In this document: in pieces, positions 7,022 to 15,980 of the stretch
Layout: each line of letters begins with the position of its first letter
Numbering within the stretch: the first letter of the stretch is position 1
Origin: Streptomyces sp. NRRL WC-3618
GTDB taxonomy: Bacteria > Actinomycetota > Actinomycetes > Streptomycetales > Streptomycetaceae
DNA: 64,000 bases
Direction: 5' to 3'
Assembly (NCBI RefSeq): GCF_001280005.1
Contig: NZ_LGDW01000236.1
Span: 120,298 to 184,297, forward strand
Notes under the pieces: model-generated
Databases searched by the model: none
What the model saw: the letters and a program-made list of their open reading frames with translations, nothing else
Told to the model about the DNA's origin: nothing
Translations under genes and position numbers: made by a program

Positions 7022-9196
7022 TCACGCTCCCAATTGCAGTCCTGCGGCAGCCTCCTCGACCATGGCGACGCCGAGACGGCCGACCCGTACGGAGAAGGGC
7101 GCACCCGCCATCCGCAGCCCGGTCAGGCTGATCTCGCCCAGGGGCACGCTGCGTACCGGTCGGAGCATGACCGTGCTCGCCGGGGCGTCCGGACGGATGC
7201 CGGCCAGGGCGGCGAGCAGCAGCACCCCCGAGGCCGCGGCGGTCGCCGACGGCCGGCAGGCCGCCGGGTGGGGCAGCGGAGCGCCGGTGTCCGTGCGCTG
7301 CTCTCCCGCGTACATCTCCGGCAACCGGTACTGGAACGCCTCGGCTGCCGCGAGGAGGCCGCGCAGCAGCGCACTCGCCTCCTTCTCGTACCCGGCGGTG
7401 GCCAGGCCCGCGACGGCCACCGCGGTCTCCTGGACCCGCACCGCACCGCTCCGGTGGCCGAACGGGTTGTACCCCGCCTCCTTGACGCCCAGGCCGCGCA
7501 GTCCCCAGCCGGAGTCCATGGCCGGGCCGCCGAACAGCCGGGCGAGCTGTTCGGTCTGCACCTTGTCGAGCAGCCCGGGGGCCGGCTCGCCCGCACCCAG
7601 CAGACCGGTGTCGAGGAGATGGGCGGCGATCGCACCGAAGTGCGGCACAGTACGCCCGTCCGGAGTGCGGGCAGCAGTGGGTCTGCCACCGCTCCGGTCG
7701 TCGAGCCAGAAGTCGGACCGGAACGCGGTGCGCAACCCCTGGGCCCATTGCCGCAGCCCGGCTCCGCCCGGTCGGCCGTACGCGTCGAGGAGGTCGGCGC
7801 CAAGCAGGGCGGCGCGGTGTGCGTGGGCCTGCGTCTCGCAGCGCAGCGGGCCGCCCGGTTGCGGATCGGGCAGGTAGGTGCCGTCGCCCACGGTCGCGCG
7901 TAGCCAGGTCAGACAGCGCTCGGCGGTCGGCAGCAGTTCCTCCGTCGTCTGTTCCGGGAGCCCCCAGCGACGGGCCTCGGCGAGGAGCACGGGGAAGAGC
8001 AGTGTGGCCTCCGTACCCGTGCAGCCCGGTGGCAGGTGTGGGCCGGCGTCCCTGCGGGGGCCGGGGAGCATGCCGGATCTCGGGCCCGGCCCCGGGAGCT
8101 GGGTGCGGGCGAGGGTTCGCAGCGTGCCCGCCGCGAGCCCGGTGCCCAGGGGCAGGGTCATGCGGGCGGCGGCGAGGGCCTCAGCCGGGGCCATGCCGCA
8201 GCGCCACGGCGCCCCTGCCGCGAGATGGGTGTCGGAGGGATGCGCCGGGTCTCGCAGGAGCAGGGCCTGCAAGTCGTCGATGCTGGTCCTGAGGAGCACT
8301 GCGACGCGTGGATCGTCGCCGTGGGCCCGTGCCGACGCGAGAGGGCTGGTCGCCGCGCGACCCACGGCTCGGACGGGTCCCGCCCCGTCCTGTCGTATGC
8401 GCAGCTCCAGGGTCATGGAGCCGCCAGGAGGCAGTTCGAGTTCCCAGCGCAGCAGGCCGGCGGAGGCCAGCGCGTCGGCGGGTGGCGGGTCCGCCGTGAC
8501 GGCGGCGCCGCCGGTGGCACAGGACCAGCGCAGCCCGGAGGCGTGGACGCTGGCGGGCAGTTCGGGGCCTGCGGTGCCGGAGGCGATGGTGCCCAGGTCC
8601 GCCAGGTCGGTACCGAGTGACACCTCGACCGGCAGGCGCAGTGGGCGCGGCGCCGAGCTGTACAGGGTGATCCGCTCTGTGCCGTCCGCGTGCCGGATAC
8701 GCTCGACGACCACATCGGGGTCCGGCCCGCCGTCCGGCGACGCACGTAACGTCCCCACGAATCGGGCGCGGTCGGCGGCGGTCATCCGAGCCTGTACCGG
8801 GAGCGGTTCGCGTCCGGCCACCCGAACCTGGCACCGGGCGAGCACACGCCTGCCTCCCCGATAGAAGCCCTCCAGCCCGCGTCCGGTGAGCTGCCCCTGG
8901 TCCGTGGAGATCGCGAGCCCGGGGAGGGCGACGCAGATCAGGGTGGTGTGGGTCGGGGGCAGTTGGGCGGGACGGCGGGCCGCAGGTGCTGCCGCGGACG
9001 GTGTTCGTGAAGGGGGAGACGGCGCGCCCCTCGGCAGGGGTGCGGAAGGGGGCCCGCTGCCCAGGAAACGTTGCGAGCCGCGTGGGTCCCCTGCGCTGCC
9101 GGGCACTGCGCCGCCACCTCCTCGCACGGGCGGCGTGAGTGAGCTTGCGGCCCGCCGGTCGTCGTCGGCGGCCGCGGGCGGGGGCGGCGGATGCAT
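7022..9196 (-). CDS. Glycogen debranching enzyme-like glycoside hydrolase
   Basis: A 724-aa protein resembling actinobacterial amylo-alpha-1,6-glucosidase-type proteins. After a Pro/Ala/Ser-rich tail (residues 1-85) comes the glycogen-debranching N-terminal domain (about 88-300, starting LICVALPGLAIS and including STDQGQLTGRGLEGFYRGG). A C-terminal (alpha/alpha)6 catalytic-type domain (about 350-720) follows, with acidic motifs such as GCTGTEATLLFP, DSGWGLRGL and YNPFGHRSGAVRVQET. It probably removes alpha-1,6 branches or hydrolyses glucans in the cytoplasm; no signal peptide is seen. The start is uncertain: the ATG at 9196 has a loose AGAAGAAG upstream, and in-frame starts extend up to 9742 through low-complexity sequence. 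It runs in the same direction as DUF4192 upstream and the Nudix regulator downstream. Confidence 0.75.
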   Translation of the reverse strand: MHPPPPPAAADDDRRAASSLTPPVRGGGGAVPGSAGDPRGSQRFLGSGPPSAPLPRGAPSPPSRTPSAAAPAARRPAQLPPTHTTLICVALPGLAISTDQGQLTGRGLEGFYRGGRRVLARCQVRVAGREPLPVQARMTAADRARFVGTLRASPDGGPDPDVVVERIRHADGTERITLYSSAPRPLRLPVEVSLGTDLADLGTIASGTAGPELPASVHASGLRWSCATGGAAVTADPPPADALASAGLLRWELELPPGGSMTLELRIRQDGAGPVRAVGRAATSPLASARAHGDDPRVAVLLRTSIDDLQALLLRDPAHPSDTHLAAGAPWRCGMAPAEALAAARMTLPLGTGLAAGTLRTLARTQLPGPGPRSGMLPGPRRDAGPHLPPGCTGTEATLLFPVLLAEARRWGLPEQTTEELLPTAERCLTWLRATVGDGTYLPDPQPGGPLRCETQAHAHRAALLGADLLDAYGRPGGAGLRQWAQGLRTAFRSDFWLDDRSGGRPTAARTPDGRTVPHFGAIAAHLLDTGLLGAGEPAPGLLDKVQTEQLARLFGGPAMDSGWGLRGLGVKEAGYNPFGHRSGAVRVQETAVAVAGLATAGYEKEASALLRGLLAAAEAFQYRLPEMYAGEQRTDTGAPLPHPAACRPSATAAASGVLLLAALAGIRPDAPASTVMLRPVRSVPLGEISLTGLRMAGAPFSVRVGRLGVAMVEEAAAGLQLGA

Positions 9197-9738
9197 GGGC
9201 GGCTTCTTCTGCTCTCGGGGCGCCGAGGGCGCGCTCTGCGCCTGACGGGGGACTTCGGCGGGACGGGGGTGATGCGGCGGCTCGGCCCGTCCAGGGTTTC
9301 CGCCACTCAGGTGAACGGACCAGGGCTTCCCCGAGTCACGCCTTCGGCGGGACAAGCCGACCGAATGGCGGTGAGGCGGAGCATGCGTCCGGCCAGTGCC
9401 GGGACGACCGCACCGGCTGTCCACTGCGGTCGGGGCGATGAGGTGTCCGTGAGCCGTCCTGGCATCGGTCAGTTGTACGTGGGAGGTACTGACGCTGCTC
9501 AATCGCCGATGTCGTGTTCCACCGTGGCCGGACCGGCCGTCCACCGGCGCCCGACCGGCCGGGCGCCAGGCAGCCGTCCCGTCACCGGCCGGTCGCTGCT
9601 CAGGTGTCCCGCCGCCGCACAGCCGTGGGCCGCCCGTCCCCTCGTCGTACGCACCCCCGTCGGCTGTCCCGCCCCTGTCGATCCACCCGCCCGGCGCCCG
9701 CGTCCCGCCCGGGCGCCCGTGAACTGCCCCGCCCCTGT

Positions 9739-11304
9739 TCACGCATCGTTCCCCTTCGTCCGGCCGCGGCGAAGAGCAGCTCCTTCCGTGTCGGCGCTAC
9801 GCCGACGTACGACGGGCCTGCCCGAGATCTGGGGACGAGTGCCGCCCGTCCCTCCGGCGCGGGGGCGGTTCTCGGCTCCGTCTGTCGGGCCCACCCGACG
9901 TCGACGCCTCGTAGCCGACCCCAGCGCCCGGGTGGCGCCACTGACCGATGTCGAGCAGGACGGGGGACCCGCGACGTCGGACGGCGTGGCGCGTTCGGTG
10001 CCGTCGATCCGGCCGTCGCTGTCGATCACCTGCGCGCGATCGGCCCCGCCCGTTCCTCCGAACCGTTCCATGGCCTCGAACCCTTCCGGGTCCTCATCCC
10101 AGTCCAAGCCCGTGTCCTCGCCCGCGTCACCCGTCCCCGTCCGCTCGATGGGTGGCGTCGTCCGGGGCCGTCCGGCGTCCACGTGTGCTCGGCCGCCGCG
10201 CTCCGCGCGCAGACAGCGACGGATCGACTCCGGGTCCAAGCCCTCGTTGCAGGCCTGGTGCAGCAGTCGGGCGAACAGGTAATCCGGGTCCGCGCCGAGC
10301 GCCATGGCCAGGGCTTCCCTGGCCTCCAGATCGTCACCGGTCGACCAGGCGACCCAGCCGGCGAGCGTCAGCGGTGCCGCGGCGTGCTCGCGGTACGGCC
10401 CGACGCAGCGGCGGGCGAGTGCCCTCCAGAGACGCAGGGCGGGTGCCGCCTCGTCGCCCTCCATCCACTCCGCCGCCCGATCGCGGGTCGTACGATCCTG
10501 CAGGCCCAGAATCAGCGTGGCGGCCTCGCTGTGTGTGAGCAGTTCGTCGTCGCGGAGGTCCGCCAGAAGCGTGCCGGACACGGTGGGCGCGTCGGCGAAT
10601 CGGTTCCTCATCCGGTGTGCCTGTCGCAGGGTCTCGTCGGCCACGGCCGCGCGGCTCGCCGTGTCGAGGATTCGTGGGACCAGGCGGGCGTTCGCGGTAT
10701 CCAGCGCGCGTTCCTGTTCCAGCGCCGCAGCGGTCTCCCAGGGATGGAACCTGGCCCGCAACTCGCTCAGTGTGCCCCGCACTTGCAGGCCGGCATAGGT
10801 CGCGGCGGCAGCCAGCACCGAGGTTCCTGGCAGGCCCATGGGCACCCCGTCGTCCGGACAGCAGTCGGGCGTCACACAGCAGTAGGACCAGAAGCGGTTG
10901 TCGGCGATGCACAGCGCCTCGACCACGGGAACGTCGAGACGACCGCACTCGGTGCGCAGCAACTGGGCGAGCGGGCGCAGCCGTTCCCGCACCTGATGCC
11001 GCGCTTCGCCCTGCGCCGGTTCCTGGCAGAGGTACACCACCATGCTCTCGGGCCGTGCACCTCTGCGCTCGCTGCCGGTCACCAGACCGCGCGTCAGTTG
11101 CTGTGCGACGGCGGGCCAGTCGTCCGGGTTCGCGGGAATTCCGAGCCGGGCGCGGCCCCCGAACCGGCCGCGGCCCTCCCTGTCGTGCAGCGCGACCAGG
11201 ACGATGCTGTCCTCGGGGTGGTAGCCGAGCAAATAGGGCAGGGCGTCGGCCAGTTCGGCCGGGGTTCGGAGGGTGACCTGATGCGTTTCGCCGTGATTCG
11301 TCAT
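9739..11304 (-). CDS. DUF4192 domain-containing protein
   Basis: A 521-aa cytoplasmic protein. Residues about 8-380 match the actinobacterial DUF4192 family as I know it (opening LRTPAELADALPYLLGYHPEDSIVLVAL; later FWSYCCVTPDCCPDDG, SAWSTGDD-like and YLFARLLHQACNEG segments). The C-terminal 130 residues are acidic, then Arg-rich and low-complexity, probably disordered. The function of the family is unknown. The Cys cluster CCVTPDCC might bind metal. It overlaps no gene and ends just ahead of the debranching-enzyme gene. A DnaA-box-like TGTGGATAA lies 41 bases upstream of the ATG at 11304. No clear ribosome site. Confidence 0.8.
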   Translation of the reverse strand: MTNHGETHQVTLRTPAELADALPYLLGYHPEDSIVLVALHDREGRGRFGGRARLGIPANPDDWPAVAQQLTRGLVTGSERRGARPESMVVYLCQEPAQGEARHQVRERLRPLAQLLRTECGRLDVPVVEALCIADNRFWSYCCVTPDCCPDDGVPMGLPGTSVLAAAATYAGLQVRGTLSELRARFHPWETAAALEQERALDTANARLVPRILDTASRAAVADETLRQAHRMRNRFADAPTVSGTLLADLRDDELLTHSEAATLILGLQDRTTRDRAAEWMEGDEAAPALRLWRALARRCVGPYREHAAAPLTLAGWVAWSTGDDLEAREALAMALGADPDYLFARLLHQACNEGLDPESIRRCLRAERGGRAHVDAGRPRTTPPIERTGTGDAGEDTGLDWDEDPEGFEAMERFGGTGGADRAQVIDSDGRIDGTERATPSDVAGPPSCSTSVSGATRALGSATRRRRRVGPTDGAENRPRAGGTGGTRPQISGRPVVRRRSADTEGAALRRGRTKGNDA

Positions 11305-11608
11305 GCCGTGACGATCTCGCGGATTTCCAGATTCCGCTTGAGCCTGTGGATAACTCCCGCCAGGGGCACGTCAAAAGCAGCTCCGGTGGGAGAACACCGC
11401 CGCTCCCGCCGCCCTGGGACCTCGACGACCGGGTGTTGCGCATCGCAGCCGACGACAGCCACGGCGGCCTCAGCGCAGCGGCGGTCTCCGGCGGCCTGCG
11501 CGAGCACGGGCCGCGCCCGAAAGCCGCCCTTTTCCGGCGGATACGGCGAGCCGTGCGGCCCCCACCGCCGCCAGGGCAAGCTCCCCCACCCGGCCAGGGC
11601 AAGCTCCC
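11305..11608. other. Gap between helicase and DUF4192 genes
   Basis: About 304 bases with no gene. It contains a DnaA-box-like sequence (11345-11353) near the DUF4192 start and, at the other end, two and a half copies of a 23-bp direct repeat that continues into the helicase stop codon. Confidence 0.7.
11345..11353 (-). promoter_or_regulatory. DnaA-box-like 9-mer TTATCCACA
   Basis: The plus strand reads TGTGGATAA, the exact complement of the classical DnaA box. It lies 41 bases before the DUF4192 start. The same 14-mer CCTGTGGATAACTC recurs upstream of recA (60928-60941). In such G+C-rich DNA the 9-mer is rare by chance. Confidence 0.45.
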
Positions 11609-11636
11609 TCAGCCGGCCAGGGCCAGAGTGAGCGGG
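11570..11636. repeat. 23-bp tandem direct repeat at the helicase gene end
   Basis: Copies at 11570-11592 and 11593-11615 both begin GCCAGGGCAAGCTCCC; a third, partial copy starts at 11616. The middle copy contains the helicase stop codon, so the repeat duplicates the last codons into the 3' flank. It looks like replication slippage. Confidence 0.7.
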
Positions 11637-13768
11637 AGCACCTGGTCGGCGCCGTTCTGGCGCAGCAGGCGGGCTCCTACGGCCAGGGTCCAGCCGGAGT
11701 CCGTGTAGTCGTCGACGAGCAGGACCGGGCCGGGGGTGGCGGCCAGGGCGGCGGCAAGATCGTCGGGCACGGTGAACGAGGCGGCCAGGGCGCGCAGTCG
11801 CTGGGCCGAGTTGCTGCGGTGTGCCGCGTGCTCGTCGGCCTGCGCGGTGTAGGCGAGGCTGCCCAGCAGCGGGAGTCTGCCGACCCGGGCCAGGCCCCCG
11901 GCCAGGGAGGCGATCAGCTGAGGGCGAGTGCGGGAGGGCATGGCGACGATCCCCACCGGTCGCGCCATCGCGTCGGGGGAGCCGCCGGCCCAGCCGCCCG
12001 GCGAGCGGGCCCAGTCGGTCACCACCGTCACCACGGCGGCCAGCACGTCGTCGGGAACCGGCCCGTCCGGGGCCTGCGCCGACAGCAGCGGCCGCAGGCG
12101 GTTGCCCCAGCCGATGTCCGAGAGGCGGCCCAGCGCGCGCCCGGTGGCCGCCTGCTGGCCCACGGGAATACGGCCTTTGACGTCGACCCCCACCGCTGGC
12201 ATACCCGACGGCCACATCCGGCGCGGCTCGACCTCCACCCCCGGACGGTCGAGCTCGCCGGTCGCCGCGGCGAGGGCACCCGGCGAAACGGCGGGGTCGA
12301 ACCAGGGCCCGGCGCAGGTGTCGCAGCGACCGCACGGGACCGCCTTCTCGTCATCGAGCTGCCTCTGCAGGAACTCCATCCGGCACCCGTCGGTCGCCAC
12401 GTAGTCCCGCATGGCCTGCTGCTCGGAGGCCCGCTGTTTGGCGACCCAGGCGTAGCGCTCGGCGTCGTACGCCCACGGCTGCCCTGTCGCGGTCCAGCCC
12501 CCCTTCACGCGCTTGACGGCCCCGTCCACGTCCAGGACCTTCAGCATCGTCTCCAGCCGTGAGCGGCGAAGATCCACCAGTGGTTCCAGCGCCGGCAGCG
12601 ACAGCGGGCGCCCCGCCTCCTCGAGAACCGTCAGCGTGCGCCGCACCTGCTCCTCAGGAGGGAAGCCCACCGATGCGAAGTACGCCCAGATCGCCTCGTC
12701 CTCCCGCCCGGGCAGCAGCAGCACATCCGCATGATCCACACCACGCCCCGCGCGCCCCACCTGCTGGTAGTAGGCGATCGGGGACGAGGGGGATCCCAGA
12801 TGCACCACGAATCCCAGGTCCGGCTTGTCGAAGCCCATCCCGAGCGCCGACGTCGCCACCAGAGCCTTCACCCGGTTCGCCAGCAGGTCCTCCTCCGCCT
12901 GCAACCGGTCGGCGTTCTCCGTCTTCCCCGTGTACGAGGCCACCGGATAACCCCGCTGCCGCAAGGAGGCCGCGACCTCCTCCGCCGCCGCCACCGTCAG
13001 CGTGTAGATGATCCCCGAACCCGGCAGATCCCCCAGCCGCTCCCCCAGCCACGCCAGCCGATGCGCCGCGTCCGGCAGGGTCAGCACCCCCAGCCGCAGA
13101 CTCTCCCGGTCGAGCGGTCCCCGCAGCACGAGGGCGTCCCCCGCGCCCGTGCCCAGCTGCTCGGCCACGTCCGCCGTCACCCGCGCGTTCGCGGTCGCCG
13201 TCGTGGCCAGTACGGGCACCCCGGCCGGCAACTCCGCCAGCATGGTGCGCAGCCTCCGGTAGTCGGGTCGGAAGTCATGGCCCCAGTCGGAGATGCAGTG
13301 CGCCTCGTCGACCACCAGGAGGCCGGTCGTGGCCGCGAGTCTGGGCAACACCTGATCACGGAAATCCACGGAATTGAGGCGTTCCGGACTGACGAGGAGA
13401 ACGTCGGTCTCACCGCGCTCGACCTCCCCGTAGATGGTGTCCCACTCCTCCGGGTTGGCCGAGTTGATGGTGCGTGCCCGGATCCCGGCCCGCGCCGCCG
13501 ACTCGACCTGGTTGCGCATCAGCGCCAGCAGCGGCGAGATGATCACCGTCGGGCCGGAGCCCCGCCTGCGCAGCAGGGCCGTGGCGACGAAGTACACCGC
13601 CGACTTGCCCCAACCGGTGCGCTGCACCACCAGCGCACGCCGGCGCTCCTCCACCAGGGCCGCCACCGCCTGCCACTGGTCCTCCCGCAACCGCGCCGGC
13701 CCTCCCGGGGCACCGACCAGCTCGGCGAGGATGGCGTCGGCTTCGGCACGCAGCTCCTGGTTGCTCAT
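11609..13768 (-). CDS. RecQ-like DNA helicase fused to a phosphoribosyltransferase-like domain
   Basis: A 719-aa superfamily 2 helicase. Motif I is VVQRTGWGKSAVYF (Walker A with GWGKS), motif II DEAH in VVDEAHCISDWGHDFRPDY, motif III TATA (LATTATANARV), and motif VI QVGRAGRG. A Cys set (CRMEFL...CGRCDTC, about 465-495) matches the RecQ zinc-binding subdomain. After a linker, residues about 600-719 resemble a ComF-type phosphoribosyltransferase, ending in VLLVDDYTDSGWT, a PRPP-loop signature. It probably unwinds DNA in recombination or repair; the PRTase-like domain's role is unknown. Start ATG 13768 is preceded by GGGGGC; an upstream in-frame ATG at 13840 is less likely. The gene's 3' end carries a 23-bp tandem repeat. 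Confidence 0.88.
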   Translation of the reverse strand: MSNQELRAEADAILAELVGAPGGPARLREDQWQAVAALVEERRRALVVQRTGWGKSAVYFVATALLRRRGSGPTVIISPLLALMRNQVESAARAGIRARTINSANPEEWDTIYGEVERGETDVLLVSPERLNSVDFRDQVLPRLAATTGLLVVDEAHCISDWGHDFRPDYRRLRTMLAELPAGVPVLATTATANARVTADVAEQLGTGAGDALVLRGPLDRESLRLGVLTLPDAAHRLAWLGERLGDLPGSGIIYTLTVAAAEEVAASLRQRGYPVASYTGKTENADRLQAEEDLLANRVKALVATSALGMGFDKPDLGFVVHLGSPSSPIAYYQQVGRAGRGVDHADVLLLPGREDEAIWAYFASVGFPPEEQVRRTLTVLEEAGRPLSLPALEPLVDLRRSRLETMLKVLDVDGAVKRVKGGWTATGQPWAYDAERYAWVAKQRASEQQAMRDYVATDGCRMEFLQRQLDDEKAVPCGRCDTCAGPWFDPAVSPGALAAATGELDRPGVEVEPRRMWPSGMPAVGVDVKGRIPVGQQAATGRALGRLSDIGWGNRLRPLLSAQAPDGPVPDDVLAAVVTVVTDWARSPGGWAGGSPDAMARPVGIVAMPSRTRPQLIASLAGGLARVGRLPLLGSLAYTAQADEHAAHRSNSAQRLRALAASFTVPDDLAAALAATPGPVLLVDDYTDSGWTLAVGARLLRQNGADQVLPLTLALAG

Positions 13769-14302
13769 GCCCCCATGCAACCCCACAGCACCGGCAACGG
13801 CCCAATCGCCCGACCGTCCCGACCGGGACGAAACACGCACGACGGGTCGCGGGACTCGTCAACCGGTCAGCCGCAGTGACGCGAAGGGACGTATTCCGGC
13901 CGGTTAACAGAGCTCCACGGGACACCCATTGGGCCGCCTGCCCGGCAGCAGCGGCCGACGGCCGAGCGCCCGCGTCGGCACGCGGGCGGTGTTACCACTG
14001 GTCGTCGCCCCACAGGACTGATGACGGGAACATGAACCAAGCCGAACAAGAGGACTAACGGGATGTTCCAGGCCGCCCCAGGCATCTACAAATGACACAC
14101 CTGGCAGGGATATAATCCACAGATCACCAGAAGCCGGTCGGTGGCCCCATTTGCTCGTTGCCGCAACCCAGTTCGCCAGCAAGAATTGGAGTCCGCTCCC
14201 CGCACGGCCTGTCCGTGGTCCGGCAGGGCTCCGCCGCGGTGTGCGCTCCCCCAAGTCCGATCTCCCGCCCGCCAGTGTGGGCGCGTAGCCGAAGGGAGGA
14301 CC
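13769..14302. other. Divergent gap, helicase to unknown protein
   Basis: About 534 bases between divergent genes. I see a plus-strand TATAAT at 14111-14116 and no convincing coding sequence or RNA gene. Confidence 0.6.
14111..14116 (+). promoter_or_regulatory. TATAAT -10 element
   Basis: A perfect TATAAT preceded by GGGA, in otherwise G+C-rich DNA, upstream of the gene at 14303. No good -35 is found at 16-18 bp. It would give a leader of about 180 nt. Confidence 0.45.
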
Positions 14303-14944
14303 GTGACCTTCGGATTCGCTCCATCCCCCGCGACATCCATGTCGACGTCTGCCGACCTGTCCGCCGCTTCCACCAACTCAGCAACCCGCATGCTCGAACC
14401 TGCGGAGTGGGCCGCAGCCGGGATTCCCCTGCTGCGCAATCCTCGCGATGTCGTCAGCGGCCTGCACGCCCGGCACCGCCCAGGGCCCGCGACCGCGATC
14501 GTCGCCGTCCTCGATCCGGACGAGCGGCTGCTGGCGAGTGCCTCGTTCACCCGACGCTCAGCTCCGGCCGACGGATGGATGTTCCGCAACTCGCTGCTCG
14601 CGCAGCTGCGCCGGGTCATCCCCCACGACCTGCGTCGTCGTACACCGGTGCGCACGGCCGTCCTGCTCTACTGCCGTGACGGCGACACCCGTTGGACGCA
14701 GGAGGACGGCGCGTGGATGTGGGGACTGCGTGACGCCTGCACACTGCACGGGCTGCGCTGCGGCGCGTACATCACACTGACCCGTGACGGCTGGCAGGTA
14801 CTCGGCGAGGGCCGCGGTGGGCGCCGCCCGAACACGGATTCGCAGCCGGAGCCCTTCGCCATGTCCGAGGCACCACCGTCACTGCCGATGCCCCGCACCG
14901 GAGGCGCCGCCTCCGACATCCTGCGCCGCGCGGCAGCCCGCTGA
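14303..14944 (+). CDS. Conserved protein of unknown function
   Basis: 213 aa, not recognised. The GTG at 14303 is fixed by GGGAGGA just upstream. A Ser/Thr/Ala-rich tail (1-30) is followed by a compact domain (about 32-175) with mixed helix and strand character: EWAAAGIPLLRNPRDVVSGL, TAIVAVLDPDERLLASASF, TPVRTAVLLYCRDGD, GLRCGAYITLTRDGW. The last 35 residues are again low-complexity. No signal peptide or membrane segment. It is the only plus-strand gene in this part, between the helicase and a convergent Pro-rich protein. The strand-turn pattern around VAVLDPDERLL faintly recalls JAB/RadC-like or GNAT folds, but I would not assign either. Confidence 0.75.
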   Translation: MTFGFAPSPATSMSTSADLSAASTNSATRMLEPAEWAAAGIPLLRNPRDVVSGLHARHRPGPATAIVAVLDPDERLLASASFTRRSAPADGWMFRNSLLAQLRRVIPHDLRRRTPVRTAVLLYCRDGDTRWTQEDGAWMWGLRDACTLHGLRCGAYITLTRDGWQVLGEGRGGRRPNTDSQPEPFAMSEAPPSLPMPRTGGAASDILRRAAAR

Positions 14945-15184
14945 CCGTCGTACACAGAACGTCACCGCGGACAACGGCGCCCGCCGGTCGACGTACGACA
15001 GGGACAACCCGCGCGCGGGCGCACGACTACGTGCCGGACGGCAACCGACGCGCACGACGGCAGCACGCGCACGCGTGCTTTCACCGCCACGACGTGCCCG
15101 TGTGAGGGAACGCCGAAGCGCCCACCGTGCGTTACCGCTTCAGCGGCCCGCCCTGAACCGGTCCGGTGTCGCTGGACCGGTCGC

Positions 15185-15204
15185 CCCCGGGACGGTTCCC
15201 GGGG
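15185..15204. terminator. Hairpin between convergent genes
   Basis: CCCCGGGA (15185-15192), loop CGGT, TCCCGGGG (15197-15204): a perfect 8-bp stem in the 284-bp convergent gap. Likely bidirectional terminator. Confidence 0.65.
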
Positions 15205-15228
15205 CCGCTCGGACGAACCGGAACGGGC

Positions 15229-15912
15229 TCAGACCCTCGTGCCCAGCACCGAGTTGATCTGCTGCGGGTCACCGCAGACGATCATCAGGGCGCCGGCTCG
15301 GCCGAGGGCCAGGGGAAGAGCCGCAGCGGTCGCGTCGGCACCGCCGTTGGCGGCGACGACGACCACGGGACGGGAGGCGGCACGGCTCAGAGCGGCGGCG
15401 TCGGCGTAGAAGACGTCGTCGCCCGCGTCGTGCTGCGCCCAGTACGGCGCCTCGCCGAAGGACAGCTCGTGCGCGGCCCACGGATGCGGATCACCGGTGG
15501 TGACCACCAGCACCTCGCCGGGGGCGCGTCCCGACTCCAGGAGCAGGTCGACGGCTTCCTCGGCAGCGTCCAGCGCGCCCTCGGCCGAAGCCGGGATCAG
15601 CTGGACCTGCGGGGTCGCCGAGGCTTTGGAGGCAGGCGCAGGAGGGGCGGAAGGGACAGGAGCGGCCGGAGCCGCGGACGGCCCGGGCTTGACCGCGCCC
15701 GCGGTCGAGGCCACGGCCGCAGGCGCGTCGTGCGGTGCGCGCTGGGCCGGCGCCGTGGGCCGGAAGGGCCCCGGACGGCCGGGACGCGGCGAAGCCGCAG
15801 GGCGGGGACCGGGTACGGGACGAGGGGTCTGCGCGGTACGGCCACTGGCCGGAACCGCGCGGGGACCCTGGGCACTCTCGTGAATCTGAGGCTCCTCGGG
15901 AATGAGAGGCAT
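15229..15912 (-). CDS. Pro-rich protein of unknown function
   Basis: 227 aa, unrecognised. The ATG at 15912 (MPLIPEEPQIHES) has an AGG four bases upstream and an A+T-rich GATAAATAT just before it. Residues 12-115 are Pro/Ala/Arg-rich and probably disordered. Residues about 120-227 form a small alpha/beta domain: VQLIPASAEGALDAAEEAVDLLLESG, GEVLVVTTGDPHPWAAHELSFGE, then VVVVAANGGADATAAALPLAL and ALMIVCGDPQQINSVLG. The last motif resembles helicase motif III-like GDPxQ, but there is no Walker A, so ATPase activity is not supported. The gene is downstream of rnhB, 68 bases away, in the same direction. Confidence 0.7.
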   Translation of the reverse strand: MPLIPEEPQIHESAQGPRAVPASGRTAQTPRPVPGPRPAASPRPGRPGPFRPTAPAQRAPHDAPAAVASTAGAVKPGPSAAPAAPVPSAPPAPASKASATPQVQLIPASAEGALDAAEEAVDLLLESGRAPGEVLVVTTGDPHPWAAHELSFGEAPYWAQHDAGDDVFYADAAALSRAASRPVVVVAANGGADATAAALPLALGRAGALMIVCGDPQQINSVLGTRV

Positions 15913-15980
15913 GACCTGATATTTATCAAACGCCGGTGCGACTCGCGTCGGCGGGTGGCACATGGGTGCGGACGGAACCG

